NCBI GenBank assembly: GCA_023250155.1
Contig: JAHFBG010000004.1
Span: forward strand, 1-64,000
Direction of reading: 5' to 3'
Length of the DNA: 64,000 nucleotides
From: Candidatus Melainabacteria bacterium
Lineage (GTDB): Bacteria > Cyanobacteriota > Vampirovibrionia > 2-02-FULL-35-15
In this document: positions 52,179 to 60,876 of the stretch, piece after piece
Layout of the letters: every line of letters begins with the position of its first letter
How positions within the stretch are numbered: position 1 is the stretch's first letter
Notes under the pieces: model-generated
Told to the model about the DNA's origin: nothing
Seen by the model: the letters and a program-made list of their open reading frames with translations, nothing else
The model's database searches: none
Made by a program: the position numbers and the translations under genes

Positions 52179-52291
52179 GCAAAAAGCATTTTGTGCTCCG
52201 TGTTGTCCCCTTCAACCCATCCGACCATTAACTATCGTTAACGGTTCCCGTCAGGGCATTCAGGGGATCAACACTACGCCGTGCTTTTTGC
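52179..52291. repeat. Long hairpin element A, copy 2
   Basis: Perfect 10-bp outer arms GCAAAAAGCA (52179-52188) and its complement (52282-52291) enclose GTGTTG...CCCC pairing with GGGG...CAACAC (52200-52210 with 52263-52274). The tip carries the 29-nt core 52222-52250 (ATTAACTATCGTTAACGG). It is 26/29 identical to 6751-6779. The arms differ completely from copy 1 although both form long stems. The element fills the space between the PHP and GT9 genes. Confidence 0.75.
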
Positions 52292-52313
52292 AAGACCAAG
52301 TAGAGAAATAATC

Positions 52314-53324
52314 ATGAAATTTTTAATAGTACGTCTAAGTAGTCTAGGTGATATCGTTCATACATTGCCTGTTGTAAACTACTTACGTTTAGTGAATCCT
52401 AATGCTCAAATAGACTGGCTTGTAGGACCTAAAGGATATGATCTTTTAAAACTAATTCCTGAGATTAACAATGTTTATTTGCTTAGCTATAGAAATATTA
52501 AATTGATTCAAAAAGAAAAATACGATTTTGTTATTGATGTACAAGGACTATTTAAAAGTGGCTTTTTAAGCAAATTAGCTTTTGGTAAAAAAACAATAGG
52601 GTTTAAAAACACAAGAGAATTTGCTCATATCTTTTATGATGAAAAAGTAGATGTTGGGCATTTGTTTAAAACAAAAAATCATATTGTGGATTTAAATTTA
52701 AAGCTTGTTTCAACTATAGGAAACAGGAGTAATCAAGAAGGAGTTAAATTTTCAATTCCTAAATTAAATAATCTCTCTAATGAAGACTTAATGCAGATTG
52801 TTGATTTTAAAAAAAAATATATTTTAGTCTTTCCTGGCACAACATGGACAAGTAAAATGTGGTCTATAAAGCATTGGTATGAATTGATATCCAAGCTTTC
52901 TAAAGAGCATGAAGTGCTTGTTTGTGCCTCACTGAGTGATATGGTTTATTTAAAGCCTTTAGTTGATGAGCTAGATAGTAATAGTATTAAATATACAAAC
53001 TTAATTGGAAAAACTAATCTGAAAGATTTGATTTATTTGATTCAAAAATCAAATCTGGTAATAGGTTTAGATTCAGCAGGGATACATCTTGCAAGTGCTA
53101 TTAAGAATGACTATGGTATACCTCAAGTAATAGGATTATATGGACCTACTTCACCATATAGAACTGGTCCTTATAATATGATTCAAAACTGTATGTTTTT
53201 ATCGGATTTGAATTGCATAGCTTGTAGAAAAAAAACATGTCCTTTGGGACATCATAAATGTATGGAAGAAATTATGCCGAGTAGCATAGAGCGTTTAGTA
53301 GGACAAATGGCAATTAGCATTTAG
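52314..53324 (+). CDS. Family 9 glycosyltransferase (heptosyltransferase-like)
   Basis: This GT-B enzyme of about 336 residues has the GT9 start IVRLSSLGDIVHTLPVV, FVIDVQGLFKSG, the nucleotide-sugar part VFPGTTWTSKMW, DSAGIHLASA and GLYGPTSPYRTGP. It ends with a Cys-rich segment (LNCIACRKKTC) common in WaaC/RfaF-type enzymes. It is expected to add heptose or a similar sugar to a lipopolysaccharide core, which implies an outer membrane. ATG 52314 is chosen; an upstream GTG lies inside the hairpin element. Confidence 0.9.
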   Translation: MKFLIVRLSSLGDIVHTLPVVNYLRLVNPNAQIDWLVGPKGYDLLKLIPEINNVYLLSYRNIKLIQKEKYDFVIDVQGLFKSGFLSKLAFGKKTIGFKNTREFAHIFYDEKVDVGHLFKTKNHIVDLNLKLVSTIGNRSNQEGVKFSIPKLNNLSNEDLMQIVDFKKKYILVFPGTTWTSKMWSIKHWYELISKLSKEHEVLVCASLSDMVYLKPLVDELDSNSIKYTNLIGKTNLKDLIYLIQKSNLVIGLDSAGIHLASAIKNDYGIPQVIGLYGPTSPYRTGPYNMIQNCMFLSDLNCIACRKKTCPLGHHKCMEEIMPSSIERLVGQMAISI

Positions 53325-53394
53325 CGTAGAGCGTTTAGTTAGAATATTTGGAAGAATTCCTAAGTTCTAGGTTCTCCTAAACGTTGAACGCTAG
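53315..53394. repeat. TAGCGTAGAGCGTTTAG-like repeats
   Basis: TAGCATTTAGCGTAGAGCG (53315-53333) follows a partial copy TAGCATAGAGCGTTTAG inside the end of the GT9 gene (about 53283-53299). A reversed relative CTAAACGTTGAACGCTAG occurs at 53376-53393. The unit matches 46501-46521 on the other strand. It lies between the converging GT9 and alr genes. Confidence 0.5.
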
Positions 53395-54491
53395 TTTCTT
53401 GTATAAACCCTTAGTAGTCTAAGTTTTAACCGACACACTAATTCATATGTAAGGGTATTTAAAATCTTTGCCCATGAGTCAATGGTCAGATCCTTGTTAA
53501 GAAGAGTGATTACATCATTAACTTTTGGATTTTCAATATCAGTAATATTAAGCATCATTTGATCCATTGTTATTGTTCCTACTTGATTTATTGTTTGATT
53601 GTTATAGGATGCATGGATCTTGTTTGAAAGTTTTCTGTCTACACCATCTGCATAGCCTATGGGTATAGTAGCTATTAAGCTATCTTTAGTAGATGCCCAT
53701 GTTCTATCATAGCTAACAGATTCATCTTTTTCTATTTTATGAATTCTTGTGATTCTACCTTTAAGAGAGATTAAAGGTTCTAAGAAACTAAACTCTTGTC
53801 CACAAAGAGCAATTCCTAATCTTACTAAATCATATCTAAACTCAGGATAGTTTATAGCTGCATAGCTATTTGATATGTGTTTTTGTACTTTTAGATCTTT
53901 AAAGTTTTCTAATGACTTATCAAATCTTTCTTTTTGAAGTTTTGAAAACTCATAATTTTTTGCATCTGCTAAATGAGTGAAAATACCGCTAAGCTTGAGA
54001 TGTTTTGATTTAAGAATATTGTTTAATACTTTATTTGTATCTTTATAATTGATTCCTAGCCTATTCATTCCAGTATCAATCTTTAACTGTACAAGGATTT
54101 GGGAATTATTTTTTTCTCCCAGGCTTTCAAGCTCAATGATTTGCTCTTCAGAATAAATTGTAATGGTTAAATTGTTTGTAGAGCATATTTCATAAGTCCA
54201 AAAAGGTGTTGCACCTAAAATAACGATAGGTGTTTTAATTCCACTATTACGTAATAATAATCCCTCATCAACAGTAGCTACGCCAAACGAATCCACACCA
54301 AGACTTTGTAACACAGGTCCAAGCATTGCTGCACCATGTCCATAAGCATCTGCTTTTACTACAGCCATTATAGGTGTTTGAATTAGATCTTGTAATTTTT
54401 TATAGTTTCTTTCTAAGGCTGATAAGTTTATTTCTATCCAGGAATCACGCTGAGTAGATGTTTGAAATTGGGTTCTGTGAGTTACTGTCAT
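53391..54491 (-). CDS. alr: Alanine racemase
   Basis: This PLP-dependent 366-residue enzyme makes D-alanine for peptidoglycan. The PLP lysine is in AVVKADAYGHG near residue 45, the substrate-binding MNRLGI near 140, and the catalytic Tyr region in VSYDRTWASTKDS near 265. A GYADGVDRKLSNK motif and TMDQMMLNIT follow. It is intact and of standard length. A TATAAT box ends 8 nt before the ATG and there is no Shine-Dalgarno site. It converges with the GT9 gene. Confidence 0.95.
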   Translation of the reverse strand: MTVTHRTQFQTSTQRDSWIEINLSALERNYKKLQDLIQTPIMAVVKADAYGHGAAMLGPVLQSLGVDSFGVATVDEGLLLRNSGIKTPIVILGATPFWTYEICSTNNLTITIYSEEQIIELESLGEKNNSQILVQLKIDTGMNRLGINYKDTNKVLNNILKSKHLKLSGIFTHLADAKNYEFSKLQKERFDKSLENFKDLKVQKHISNSYAAINYPEFRYDLVRLGIALCGQEFSFLEPLISLKGRITRIHKIEKDESVSYDRTWASTKDSLIATIPIGYADGVDRKLSNKIHASYNNQTINQVGTITMDQMMLNITDIENPKVNDVITLLNKDLTIDSWAKILNTLTYELVCRLKLRLLRVYTRN

Positions 54492-54499
54492 ATAGATAC

Positions 54500-54505
54500 A
54501 TTATA
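54500..54505 (-). promoter_or_regulatory. -10 box ending 8 nt before the alr start
   Basis: On the minus strand TATAAT is followed by GTATCTAT and the ATG of alr at 54491. No Shine-Dalgarno site is visible. It is a longer-spaced member of the leaderless pattern. Confidence 0.5.
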
Positions 54506-54574
54506 CAAGGTCGTGTCGTAACAAAAGTACCCAATTACGATATAATGAACTTTGCAATATTTAGGTATTTATAA

Positions 54575-56140
54575 ATGAAGAAGCTAGCATTAATTAGTGT
54601 TCACAATAAAGAAGGCATATTAGATTTTGCTTCTGAATTAGTTCAAAAATATAATTATGAAATACTATCTACAGGTGGTACTGCTCAACTCTTAAGAAAA
54701 AACAATTTACCTGTTACTGAAGTTAGCGAACTGACACGTTTTCCTGAGATGCTTGATGGACGGGTAAAAACTCTGCATCCTGCTATACATGGTGGTTTGT
54801 TGGCTAGGCGTGACAAGCCTGAGCACATGCAGGCAATTGAAAAACAAAATATTAAACCGATTGATATGGTTGTTATTAGTTTATATCCGTTTGAAACGGT
54901 AGCTAAAAAAAGTGGTGTATCTCTAGAAGAAGTGATTGAAAATATTGATATAGGTGGACCTTCTATGATAAGAAGTTCTGCAAAAAACTTTAACTCCGTT
55001 ACTGTCGTATGTGATTCTGAAGATTATCAATTAGTACAAAAAGAACTATCTGAAAACAATGGACAGGTTTCTTTATCACTAAGAGAAAAGCTTGCTATTA
55101 AAGCCTTTAAGAAAACCAGTGACTACGACGAAACAATTTCAAAATATTTGTCATCATATTTAAAGCAGTCTTCAAATGGTAATCATGTGAGTTTTCCTAA
55201 GGATCTTCAACTCAATATGAAATTGAAACAAGTTTTAAGGTATGGCGAGAACCCGCATCAAAAAGCAGCCTTGTACTTGCCAGAAGATTCAAAGTCAGGT
55301 TTAGCGAATGCAGAAGTCCTACAAGGTAAAGAGCTTTCATTTAATAACTTTTTAGATTTAGAAGCTGCATGGAATATTGCAAGTGAGTTTGATAGTCAGA
55401 CTCCAGCATCAGTAATAATTAAGCACAATAATCCTTGTGGAGTTGCAATTGCCCCGAATCTTCTTCATGCATATCTAGAAGCATTTAATTGTGATTCTAT
55501 CAGTGCTTTTGGTGGTATTGTTGCCTTTAATGAAAAGGTTGATACTGATGTTGCAGATGAGCTTTCTAAGATATTTTTAGAAGCAATTATTGCTCCTGAG
55601 TTTTCATCTGAGGCTTTGGATATATTTAAGAAAAAGCCGAACTTGAGGGTTTTAAAAATCAAGCCAGAAGTAACTTCTATAGATAAACTAGATATAAAAA
55701 AGATTGGACAGGGATTTTTAATTCAAGATTTTAATAAAGATGTTTTAAATGTTAATGATTTGAAAGTTGTAACAAATAAGAAACCTACAGAGACTGAATT
55801 TATAGATTTAATTTTTGCATGGAAAGTTTGTAAGCACGTGAAATCAAATGCAATAGTCATTGCAAAAGAGGGAAAGACCTTGGGTATTGGTGCTGGCCAA
55901 ACAAGTAGAGTAGGAGCTGTTGAAATAGCATTAAATCATGCAAGTTACAATTCAGATGGTGCTGTTCTGGCATCGGATGCTTTTTTTCCATTTAAAGACA
56001 ATATTGAAATAGCAGCATCTGCAAAAATTGCTGCTATTATCCAGCCAGGAGGCAGTGTTAAAGATCAAGAAGTGATAGATATATGTAACAAATACAATAT
56101 AGCTATGGTGTTTACTGGGATTAGACATTTTAGACATTAG
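54575..56140 (+). CDS. purH: Bifunctional AICAR transformylase/IMP cyclohydrolase
   Basis: This 521-residue enzyme catalyses the last two steps of IMP synthesis. The N-terminal MGS-like cyclohydrolase part (1-200) has [39 protein letters not shown] and [12 protein letters not shown]. The transformylase part has [27 protein letters not shown], the catalytic Lys-His pair [11 protein letters not shown], and QTSRVGAVE with SDAFFPF near the end. It is intact. TATAAT lies about 30 nt upstream. glyQ follows after 14 bp. Confidence 0.97.
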   Translation: MKKLALISVHNKEGILDFASELVQKYNYEILSTGGTAQLLRKNNLPVTEVSELTRFPEMLDGRVKTLHPAIHGGLLARRDKPEHMQAIEKQNIKPIDMVVISLYPFETVAKKSGVSLEEVIENIDIGGPSMIRSSAKNFNSVTVVCDSEDYQLVQKELSENNGQVSLSLREKLAIKAFKKTSDYDETISKYLSSYLKQSSNGNHVSFPKDLQLNMKLKQVLRYGENPHQKAALYLPEDSKSGLANAEVLQGKELSFNNFLDLEAAWNIASEFDSQTPASVIIKHNNPCGVAIAPNLLHAYLEAFNCDSISAFGGIVAFNEKVDTDVADELSKIFLEAIIAPEFSSEALDIFKKKPNLRVLKIKPEVTSIDKLDIKKIGQGFLIQDFNKDVLNVNDLKVVTNKKPTETEFIDLIFAWKVCKHVKSNAIVIAKEGKTLGIGAGQTSRVGAVEIALNHASYNSDGAVLASDAFFPFKDNIEIAASAKIAAIIQPGGSVKDQEVIDICNKYNIAMVFTGIRHFRH

Positions 56141-56154
56141 AAGCAGAGGTAATT

Positions 56155-57024
56155 ATGTCACTAACGTTTCAAGAAGTGTATTTAACACTAAGCCAGTACT
56201 GGTCTAGCCAGGGTTGTGTAATTATGCAACCATATGATATTGAAAAAGGGGCCAGTACGATGAACCCAGCTACTTTTCTGCATGTTCTTGGTGAAAAGCC
56301 TTGGAACATGGCTTGTATTGAGCCTTGTAGAAGACCTACAGATGGAAGATATGGTGACAATCCAAACAGGCTTCAGCATTACTTTCAATATCAGGTTATT
56401 ATGAAACCTTCTCCTGACAACATTCAAGATATTTATTTAAAGAGTCTTGAAAAAATAGGAGTGAATATTAACGAGCATGATATAAGGTTTGTAGAAGATG
56501 ATTGGGAATCACCTACACTTGGTGCTTGGGGAGTAGGTTGGGAAGTATGGCTTGATGGGATGGAAATAACACAGTTTACATATTTCCAGCAAGCAGGTGG
56601 CATTGATTTGAAGCCTATCTCAGTGGAAATTACATATGGATTAGAAAGAATATCAATGTATCTTCAGGACGTAGACAATGTTTTTGATCTTAAGTGGACA
56701 GAAGATGTTAAATACCATGATATTTACAAGAGAAATGAATTTGAGCAAAGCAAGTATAATTTTGAAATTGCAAATATTGATTCATTGTTAGCCCGGTTTG
56801 ATATTTATTATAATGAAGCCAAGTTATGCTTAGAAAACAATTTACTTATGCCTGGCTATGATTATGTCTTAAAATGTTCACACTGTTTCAATCTTCTTGA
56901 TTCAAGAGGTGCAGTAAGTAAGGATGAGAGAATGGCATTTATCTTAAAGATTAGAAAATTAGCAGAACATGCTGCAAATTTATATTTGGATAAAAATTAT
57001 AAACCTTTATGCTATAGCAAGTAA
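56155..57024 (+). CDS. glyQ: Glycyl-tRNA synthetase alpha subunit
   Basis: This 289-residue catalytic subunit of the heterotetrameric GlyRS charges tRNA-Gly. It has family motifs [55 protein letters not shown] and the Gly-binding [11 protein letters not shown]. Length is normal. The beta subunit gene glyS does not follow: the next gene is on the other strand and overlaps this 3' end by 18 bp. The two subunits are therefore encoded apart, as I recall for cyanobacteria. Confidence 0.97.
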   Translation: MSLTFQEVYLTLSQYWSSQGCVIMQPYDIEKGASTMNPATFLHVLGEKPWNMACIEPCRRPTDGRYGDNPNRLQHYFQYQVIMKPSPDNIQDIYLKSLEKIGVNINEHDIRFVEDDWESPTLGAWGVGWEVWLDGMEITQFTYFQQAGGIDLKPISVEITYGLERISMYLQDVDNVFDLKWTEDVKYHDIYKRNEFEQSKYNFEIANIDSLLARFDIYYNEAKLCLENNLLMPGYDYVLKCSHCFNLLDSRGAVSKDERMAFILKIRKLAEHAANLYLDKNYKPLCYSK

Positions 57025-57318
57025 TCTTAATGTAAATAATATTCCATCAACCATTATTGTTCTGTATACAGCTTCTTCATGTATTTCACCATCGGTGTCT
57101 GAAACTACAAATAATGAAGAATGAGACTTTGTACTTTTGCCTATTTTTTTAGTTCTTGAAAGTCTTGTTCTTTCATTTACAGCTTTTTCTAATGACCCTT
57201 TATCATATCCTTCTGACTTACCAAATTGTTCATTAAATGCCTCTTCTCCACCTGTATTTTGGGGGGTATTAATTTGAGAAGGTAAATTACCTTGGCCACC
57301 AATTCGATTTACTGTCAT
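57007..57318 (-). CDS. Hypothetical protein, 103 residues
   Basis: I do not recognise it. The N-terminal half is Asn/Gln/Gly-rich and probably disordered. The C-terminal half ([21 protein letters not shown] onward) could form a small beta-rich or mixed domain ending in a hydrophobic strand. AGGAG lies 11 nt before the ATG. Its stop lies 18 bp inside glyQ. It is accepted because the glyQ-facing end is conserved in frame and a ribosome-binding site is present, but proof is weak. Confidence 0.5.
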   Translation of the reverse strand: MTVNRIGGQGNLPSQINTPQNTGGEEAFNEQFGKSEGYDKGSLEKAVNERTRLSRTKKIGKSTKSHSSLFVVSDTDGEIHEEAVYRTIMVDGILFTLRLLAIA

Positions 57319-57462
57319 AACTTTTTAACTCCTAGTTCATTTATTTTTTAGCAAGGTTAATATATAATAATCAATCGGCAAGAGTCCGATAGTATTTAAT
57401 TAATACCCACTAGGGTTAAGCATAGGTAATGTAGTATTATTTTAGTAAAAAGTCTTAAGGTT

Positions 57463-58221
57463 ATGATTAGAAAAGTTGAAGCTAAATTAATAAGATTTTT
57501 TCATTCAATATGCTACAGCATTGTGTGGCTTATTCATTTCTTAATATTTAGCCCATTTATCAAAGTAAAGATGTCTGGTTTAGAAAACTTTCCTAAACAT
57601 GGTAGGTATATTCTGGCTGGGAATCATCAGAATTTTTGTGATGGTTTTCTTTTAACTTATTATTTAGGGCCACTTAAAAAAGTCAATTTTATTATTGCTA
57701 AAAGAGCATTAAAAACAAGATTTTATCGATTTCTGGCTAGAGCTATGGGTTCTGTATTAATAGGCAATGAAATAGAAGAGTACCAAAGAGCATTAAAAAA
57801 ACTAAATAGAATCTTAGCTCATGGTGGAATTGTAGGAATTTTTCCAGAGGGTGATATTTCTAGTCATACTAAGCCAAGAAGGTTTAAACCTGGAGTTGCT
57901 AAATTGTCAATTGATTCAAAAGTACCAGTTATCCCGATCTACTTAAATGGTACTTATAACTTAAGATTTTTTAGTTATTGGCTTAAAAGGCCTGAAATTG
58001 AAATAAAAATAGGCAATCCTGTACATCTGTATGATTTTGCTACTAAATTTGGGAATAACTTAGATCAGATGGCATCTGTTTTAAGGGAAAATGTTATTAG
58101 CTTAATTGATACAAAAGATTTTAATTCATCTACTGTTTATGAATCAAGTATAAATGAAGTATTAGCAAAAGCTCAAGAAACATCTAAACCTAAGATGATG
58201 CTAGAAAATATAGCTCAATAA
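57463..58221 (+). CDS. plsC: 1-acyl-sn-glycerol-3-phosphate acyltransferase (PlsC-like)
   Basis: This 252-residue membrane-associated acyltransferase forms phosphatidate from lysophosphatidate and acyl-ACP or acyl-CoA. It has an N-terminal hydrophobic segment (about 14-36), the catalytic HX4D motif in GNHQNFCDGF, and the second motif FPEGDIS. VPVIPIYLNG lies later. The C-terminal about 40 residues are an extra helical tail. With plsY at 15974 it would complete phosphatidate synthesis. It is followed by a hydrolase gene after 18 bp. Confidence 0.88.
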   Translation: MIRKVEAKLIRFFHSICYSIVWLIHFLIFSPFIKVKMSGLENFPKHGRYILAGNHQNFCDGFLLTYYLGPLKKVNFIIAKRALKTRFYRFLARAMGSVLIGNEIEEYQRALKKLNRILAHGGIVGIFPEGDISSHTKPRRFKPGVAKLSIDSKVPVIPIYLNGTYNLRFFSYWLKRPEIEIKIGNPVHLYDFATKFGNNLDQMASVLRENVISLIDTKDFNSSTVYESSINEVLAKAQETSKPKMMLENIAQ

Positions 58222-58239
58222 ATTTAAAAACAAAATCAA

Positions 58240-58962
58240 ATGCTTTTATCTTATTTTGACAATAAGAAAACAGGAACACCTGTATTATTTATACATGGTA
58301 CAGCTAGTGCATACGATGTTTGGGAAGAACAGTTTGAATTGTTAGATCAAACAGGATATAGAGTTATTGGTATTGATCTAAGAGGCCATGGGAGATCAAT
58401 TAATCCTGGTGGTTCATGTAGCATTGAAGATCATATACAAGATTTAAAAGAAACTATTGATCATATAGGAATAAAAGAACCATTAATTATTGTAGGACAC
58501 TCTTTTGGTGCTGTTTTATCTGTTAGATTTGCTGAACAATATTCAGACTATGTTTCTAAGCTTTTATTAGTTGCTTTGCCAACAAGAGTTCCATTACTAG
58601 TACAAAAATATTATCGTTGGTTCTTAGGAAAGCCAATTGAATATTTAAAATCAATGGTAAGAATTATACTTAAACTACCTCTTAAGAAAAGACATAAACT
58701 AGCTATCAGTTCAGATTTAAGTGTAGTTAGAGATATATGGAAAGATTCATTGCAATGGGATTTTTTAGCTAATGTTCCAGAAGTCAGGTGTCCTATATAT
58801 TTTTCAGTTGGTAGGTTTGATTATGTTGCTTTAAGTAGTATGGTAAAAAAATTACACCAGATGCTTCCAGACTCAAGTTTTAAAATGTTTAATTGGGCAA
58901 GTCATACCTGTATGGAAGATCAACCTAAGGAATTTAACAACTGGATTTTGTCTTCTATATAA
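58240..58962 (+). CDS. Alpha/beta-fold hydrolase
   Basis: This 240-residue serine hydrolase has the oxyanion HGTAS, LRGHGRS, the nucleophile elbow GHSFGAV (Ser near 89), the acid in VGRFDYVA, and the His in WASHTCMED, a complete catalytic triad. It is cytosolic, as there is no signal peptide. The substrate is unknown; it may be an esterase or thioesterase. It is 18 bp after plsC and likely co-transcribed. Its stop codon overlaps the first bases of composite element B copy 2. Confidence 0.85.
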   Translation: MLLSYFDNKKTGTPVLFIHGTASAYDVWEEQFELLDQTGYRVIGIDLRGHGRSINPGGSCSIEDHIQDLKETIDHIGIKEPLIIVGHSFGAVLSVRFAEQYSDYVSKLLLVALPTRVPLLVQKYYRWFLGKPIEYLKSMVRIILKLPLKKRHKLAISSDLSVVRDIWKDSLQWDFLANVPEVRCPIYFSVGRFDYVALSSMVKKLHQMLPDSSFKMFNWASHTCMEDQPKEFNNWILSSI

Positions 58963-59040
58963 AGCTCAAGCTTGTCTTGAGCTTTCATTGACCAATCTGC
59001 TTTGTTGGGTCGGATTTACTGGATAAACCAGATAAATCCT
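58961..59040. repeat. Composite palindromic element B, copy 2 (inverted)
   Basis: A hairpin 58961-58985 (AAAGCTCAAG, loop CTTGT, CTTGAGCTTT) is followed by a 25-nt spacer and, at 59011-59040, the exact reverse complement of the 30-mer at 7472-7501. Read on the minus strand, the parts come in the same order as copy 1. The spacers share an ATTGG(Y)CAATG-like stretch. The two hairpins differ in stem bases but keep perfect pairing. It overlaps the hydrolase stop codon. Confidence 0.8.
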
Positions 59041-59077
59041 TTCCATGCAAGTGCAACTTTCTTTCCATTTCACAAGT

Positions 59078-59147
59078 GTAGGGAACAGTCGCGCCGCTCA
59101 TTTTGTGAGCGAGCTTCGCCCATTTCGTGGGTGGGACTGCTCCCTAC
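59078..59147. repeat. GC-richer cloverleaf-like inverted repeat
   Basis: Outer arms GTAGGGAACAGTC (59078-59090) and GACTGCTCCCTAC (59135-59147) pair at 12 of 13 positions. Inside are two small hairpins: GCTCA-TTTTG-TGAGC (59096-59110) and CCCA-TTTCG-TGGG (59119-59131). The segment is much richer in GC than its surroundings. It lies right after element B copy 2 and upstream of def. It may be another dispersed palindromic element; no partner occurs in this window. Confidence 0.65.
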
Positions 59148-59241
59148 AAGATGCTGTATTGATCAGCTTTACATTACATAAACAGTTTAATATGCTAATA
59201 TATTACTCGTTGTCTTTGTGGTTTATCAAAAGGGTTAAGTA

Positions 59242-59814
59242 ATGACAAAAATGAAAATAGTTGAATATGGGGATGAAATACTACGTAAGGTAACTAGTAG
59301 GGTAATTAAATTTGATAAGTCTCTTAGAAAACTTGTAGAAGATATGTTTGAGACAATGTATGCTTCTGAAGGGGTTGGATTGGCTGCACCTCAAATAGGA
59401 GTTAGCAAAAGAGTACTTGTTTTGGATGTAGAGTATCCTTCTGGTAGATACACTGATGAAAAAACTAATAAAGAAGTTACATCATATAATCCTTTAGTTC
59501 TTATAAACCCAGTAATTATTGGTAAAGATGGACAAATTATCTCTAGGGAAGGCTGTCTTAGTTTCCCAAATGTTCTAATTGATGTTATAAGACATAAAAA
59601 AATAATTGTTAAATACCAAGATTTGTTAGGGAAAGAAAGAAAATTATTAGCAGAAGATAATTTACTATGTAGATGTATACAGCATGAGATTGATCATTTA
59701 GATGGAAAATTGTTTATTGATAAACCAGCTAAAGCAGAAGAAGTAAAAGAAGTCCTTGAAAAAGCAGGCTTTGGAAATGTTCAATCACCCCCCTCGTCAA
59801 TATTAATTGGTTAA
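59242..59814 (+). CDS. def: Peptide deformylase
   Basis: This 190-residue metalloenzyme removes the N-formyl group from new proteins. All three motifs are present: GVGLAAPQIG, EGCLSFP with the metal Cys, and QHEIDHLDG with two metal His and the catalytic Glu. It has an insertion near residues 72-90 (SGRYTDEKTNKEVTSY) compared with the E. coli enzyme. A good Shine-Dalgarno site AAAAGGG precedes the ATG. It stands alone, without the usual fmt neighbour. Confidence 0.96.
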   Translation: MTKMKIVEYGDEILRKVTSRVIKFDKSLRKLVEDMFETMYASEGVGLAAPQIGVSKRVLVLDVEYPSGRYTDEKTNKEVTSYNPLVLINPVIIGKDGQIISREGCLSFPNVLIDVIRHKKIIVKYQDLLGKERKLLAEDNLLCRCIQHEIDHLDGKLFIDKPAKAEEVKEVLEKAGFGNVQSPPSSILIG

Positions 59815-60028
59815 GGTTCCCCTACCTTAAGTTGTTTCTTAAAATCTTTACCTTGTATATTTAGTTAATAGTTTTTTTATTTTTAAACTTTTTTCAATGT
59901 TACAACTTCGTAAGGTAAAAATAAAAATAATATTAAGCTCACAAGAAAATCAAGTTTTTGCTGTAGGATGTTTACTTGTCCATATAAGTGACAAAGGTAA
60001 AAGTAAATAAACAGTATTAGGGGAAAAG

Positions 60029-60241
60029 ATGTCTGCAACATTAAAAAGTAGAGAAATAAAACCAATCAATTTAGTTGAAATAACAACAGCTATTCCACAA
60101 GATCAATTAAACACATTAAGAAAAATGATAATTGGCTATATTATGGCTAACAATAAAGAAGAAATTGCATATAAGTTATTAGACTTAACCAATACAAGGT
60201 TAAGAGATGATGTAAAGCTATTTGATAGACCGCTTGTATAG
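60029..60241 (+). CDS. Hypothetical small protein, 70 residues
   Basis: I do not recognise this small acidic/basic mixed protein, probably all helical (residues 25-65). It has no signal peptide or membrane segment. A clear AGGGGA ribosome-binding site lies 6 nt before the ATG, supporting translation. The 214 bp upstream hold only AT-rich sequence. It converges with the next orphan gene. Confidence 0.6.
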   Translation: MSATLKSREIKPINLVEITTAIPQDQLNTLRKMIIGYIMANNKEEIAYKLLDLTNTRLRDDVKLFDRPLV

Positions 60242-60271
60242 TAAGCCTCTTAAAAAATTTTCTGACAATTT

Positions 60272-60766
60272 TTATTGTCTTAAAAGTGGTGGTATAAAAG
60301 TAGCCAAGCGAACATGTGGACCAACCCATGAGGACCATTCGTTGTTCACTTCTAAAATTTTATCAAGTGCTTCATGATCTTTACCTTCAGCAAGTAAAAG
60401 TCTAATATTTTCTAGTTTTGGACCTTTCTCTTTTTCATCTTCAGGAAAAGCACCAGCTTTAGCATCAATGGTATATGAACATTCTTGATATAGATGATCC
60501 CATCCATCATTTCTTTTAGGAGTGTCAATGGTTCTTAAGTTTTTATCTATAGTACTTCTCATTGCTGGTTCTAATGCTTTGAGAAATAATTGATTCATAT
60601 ACCAAGATAAATGATTTGCACTTGGATTGCTTTTTATAGTTTCTGTAAGTTGATGTATTGCTTGGTCAAATTTATTATTGCTAATAAGTGTTTTAAATCT
60701 TTGTCCATCTTTATTTGCTAGAAAACGGCCTATTAATGGGGTTTCTCTACTAATCCAGATACTCAT
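60272..60766 (-). CDS. Hypothetical protein, 164 residues
   Basis: I do not recognise a family. The pattern NKFDQAIHQLTETIKSNPS and, later, AEGKDHEALDKILEVNNE resembles single TPR-like helical hairpins, but not a regular array. No signal peptide or membrane helix is present. AGGAGAAACAAT before the ATG is a good ribosome-binding site. It lies in a run of orphan genes between def and the kinase gene. Confidence 0.62.
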   Translation of the reverse strand: MSIWISRETPLIGRFLANKDGQRFKTLISNNKFDQAIHQLTETIKSNPSANHLSWYMNQLFLKALEPAMRSTIDKNLRTIDTPKRNDGWDHLYQECSYTIDAKAGAFPEDEKEKGPKLENIRLLLAEGKDHEALDKILEVNNEWSSWVGPHVRLATFIPPLLRQ

Positions 60767-60876
60767 ATTGTTTCTCCTAGAAAGTTTAAAAGTACACTTA
60801 ATAAGATAATAGCATTAGTGAATAACTATATCTATGTGATTTTTAGTAAAGACTATAGAAAGCTTTTATGGACGCA

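Noticed and set aside
59045..59242. 65-codon plus-strand frame before def
   Set aside because: It runs through the GC-rich inverted repeat and has no protein features; the palindromic element is the better explanation.
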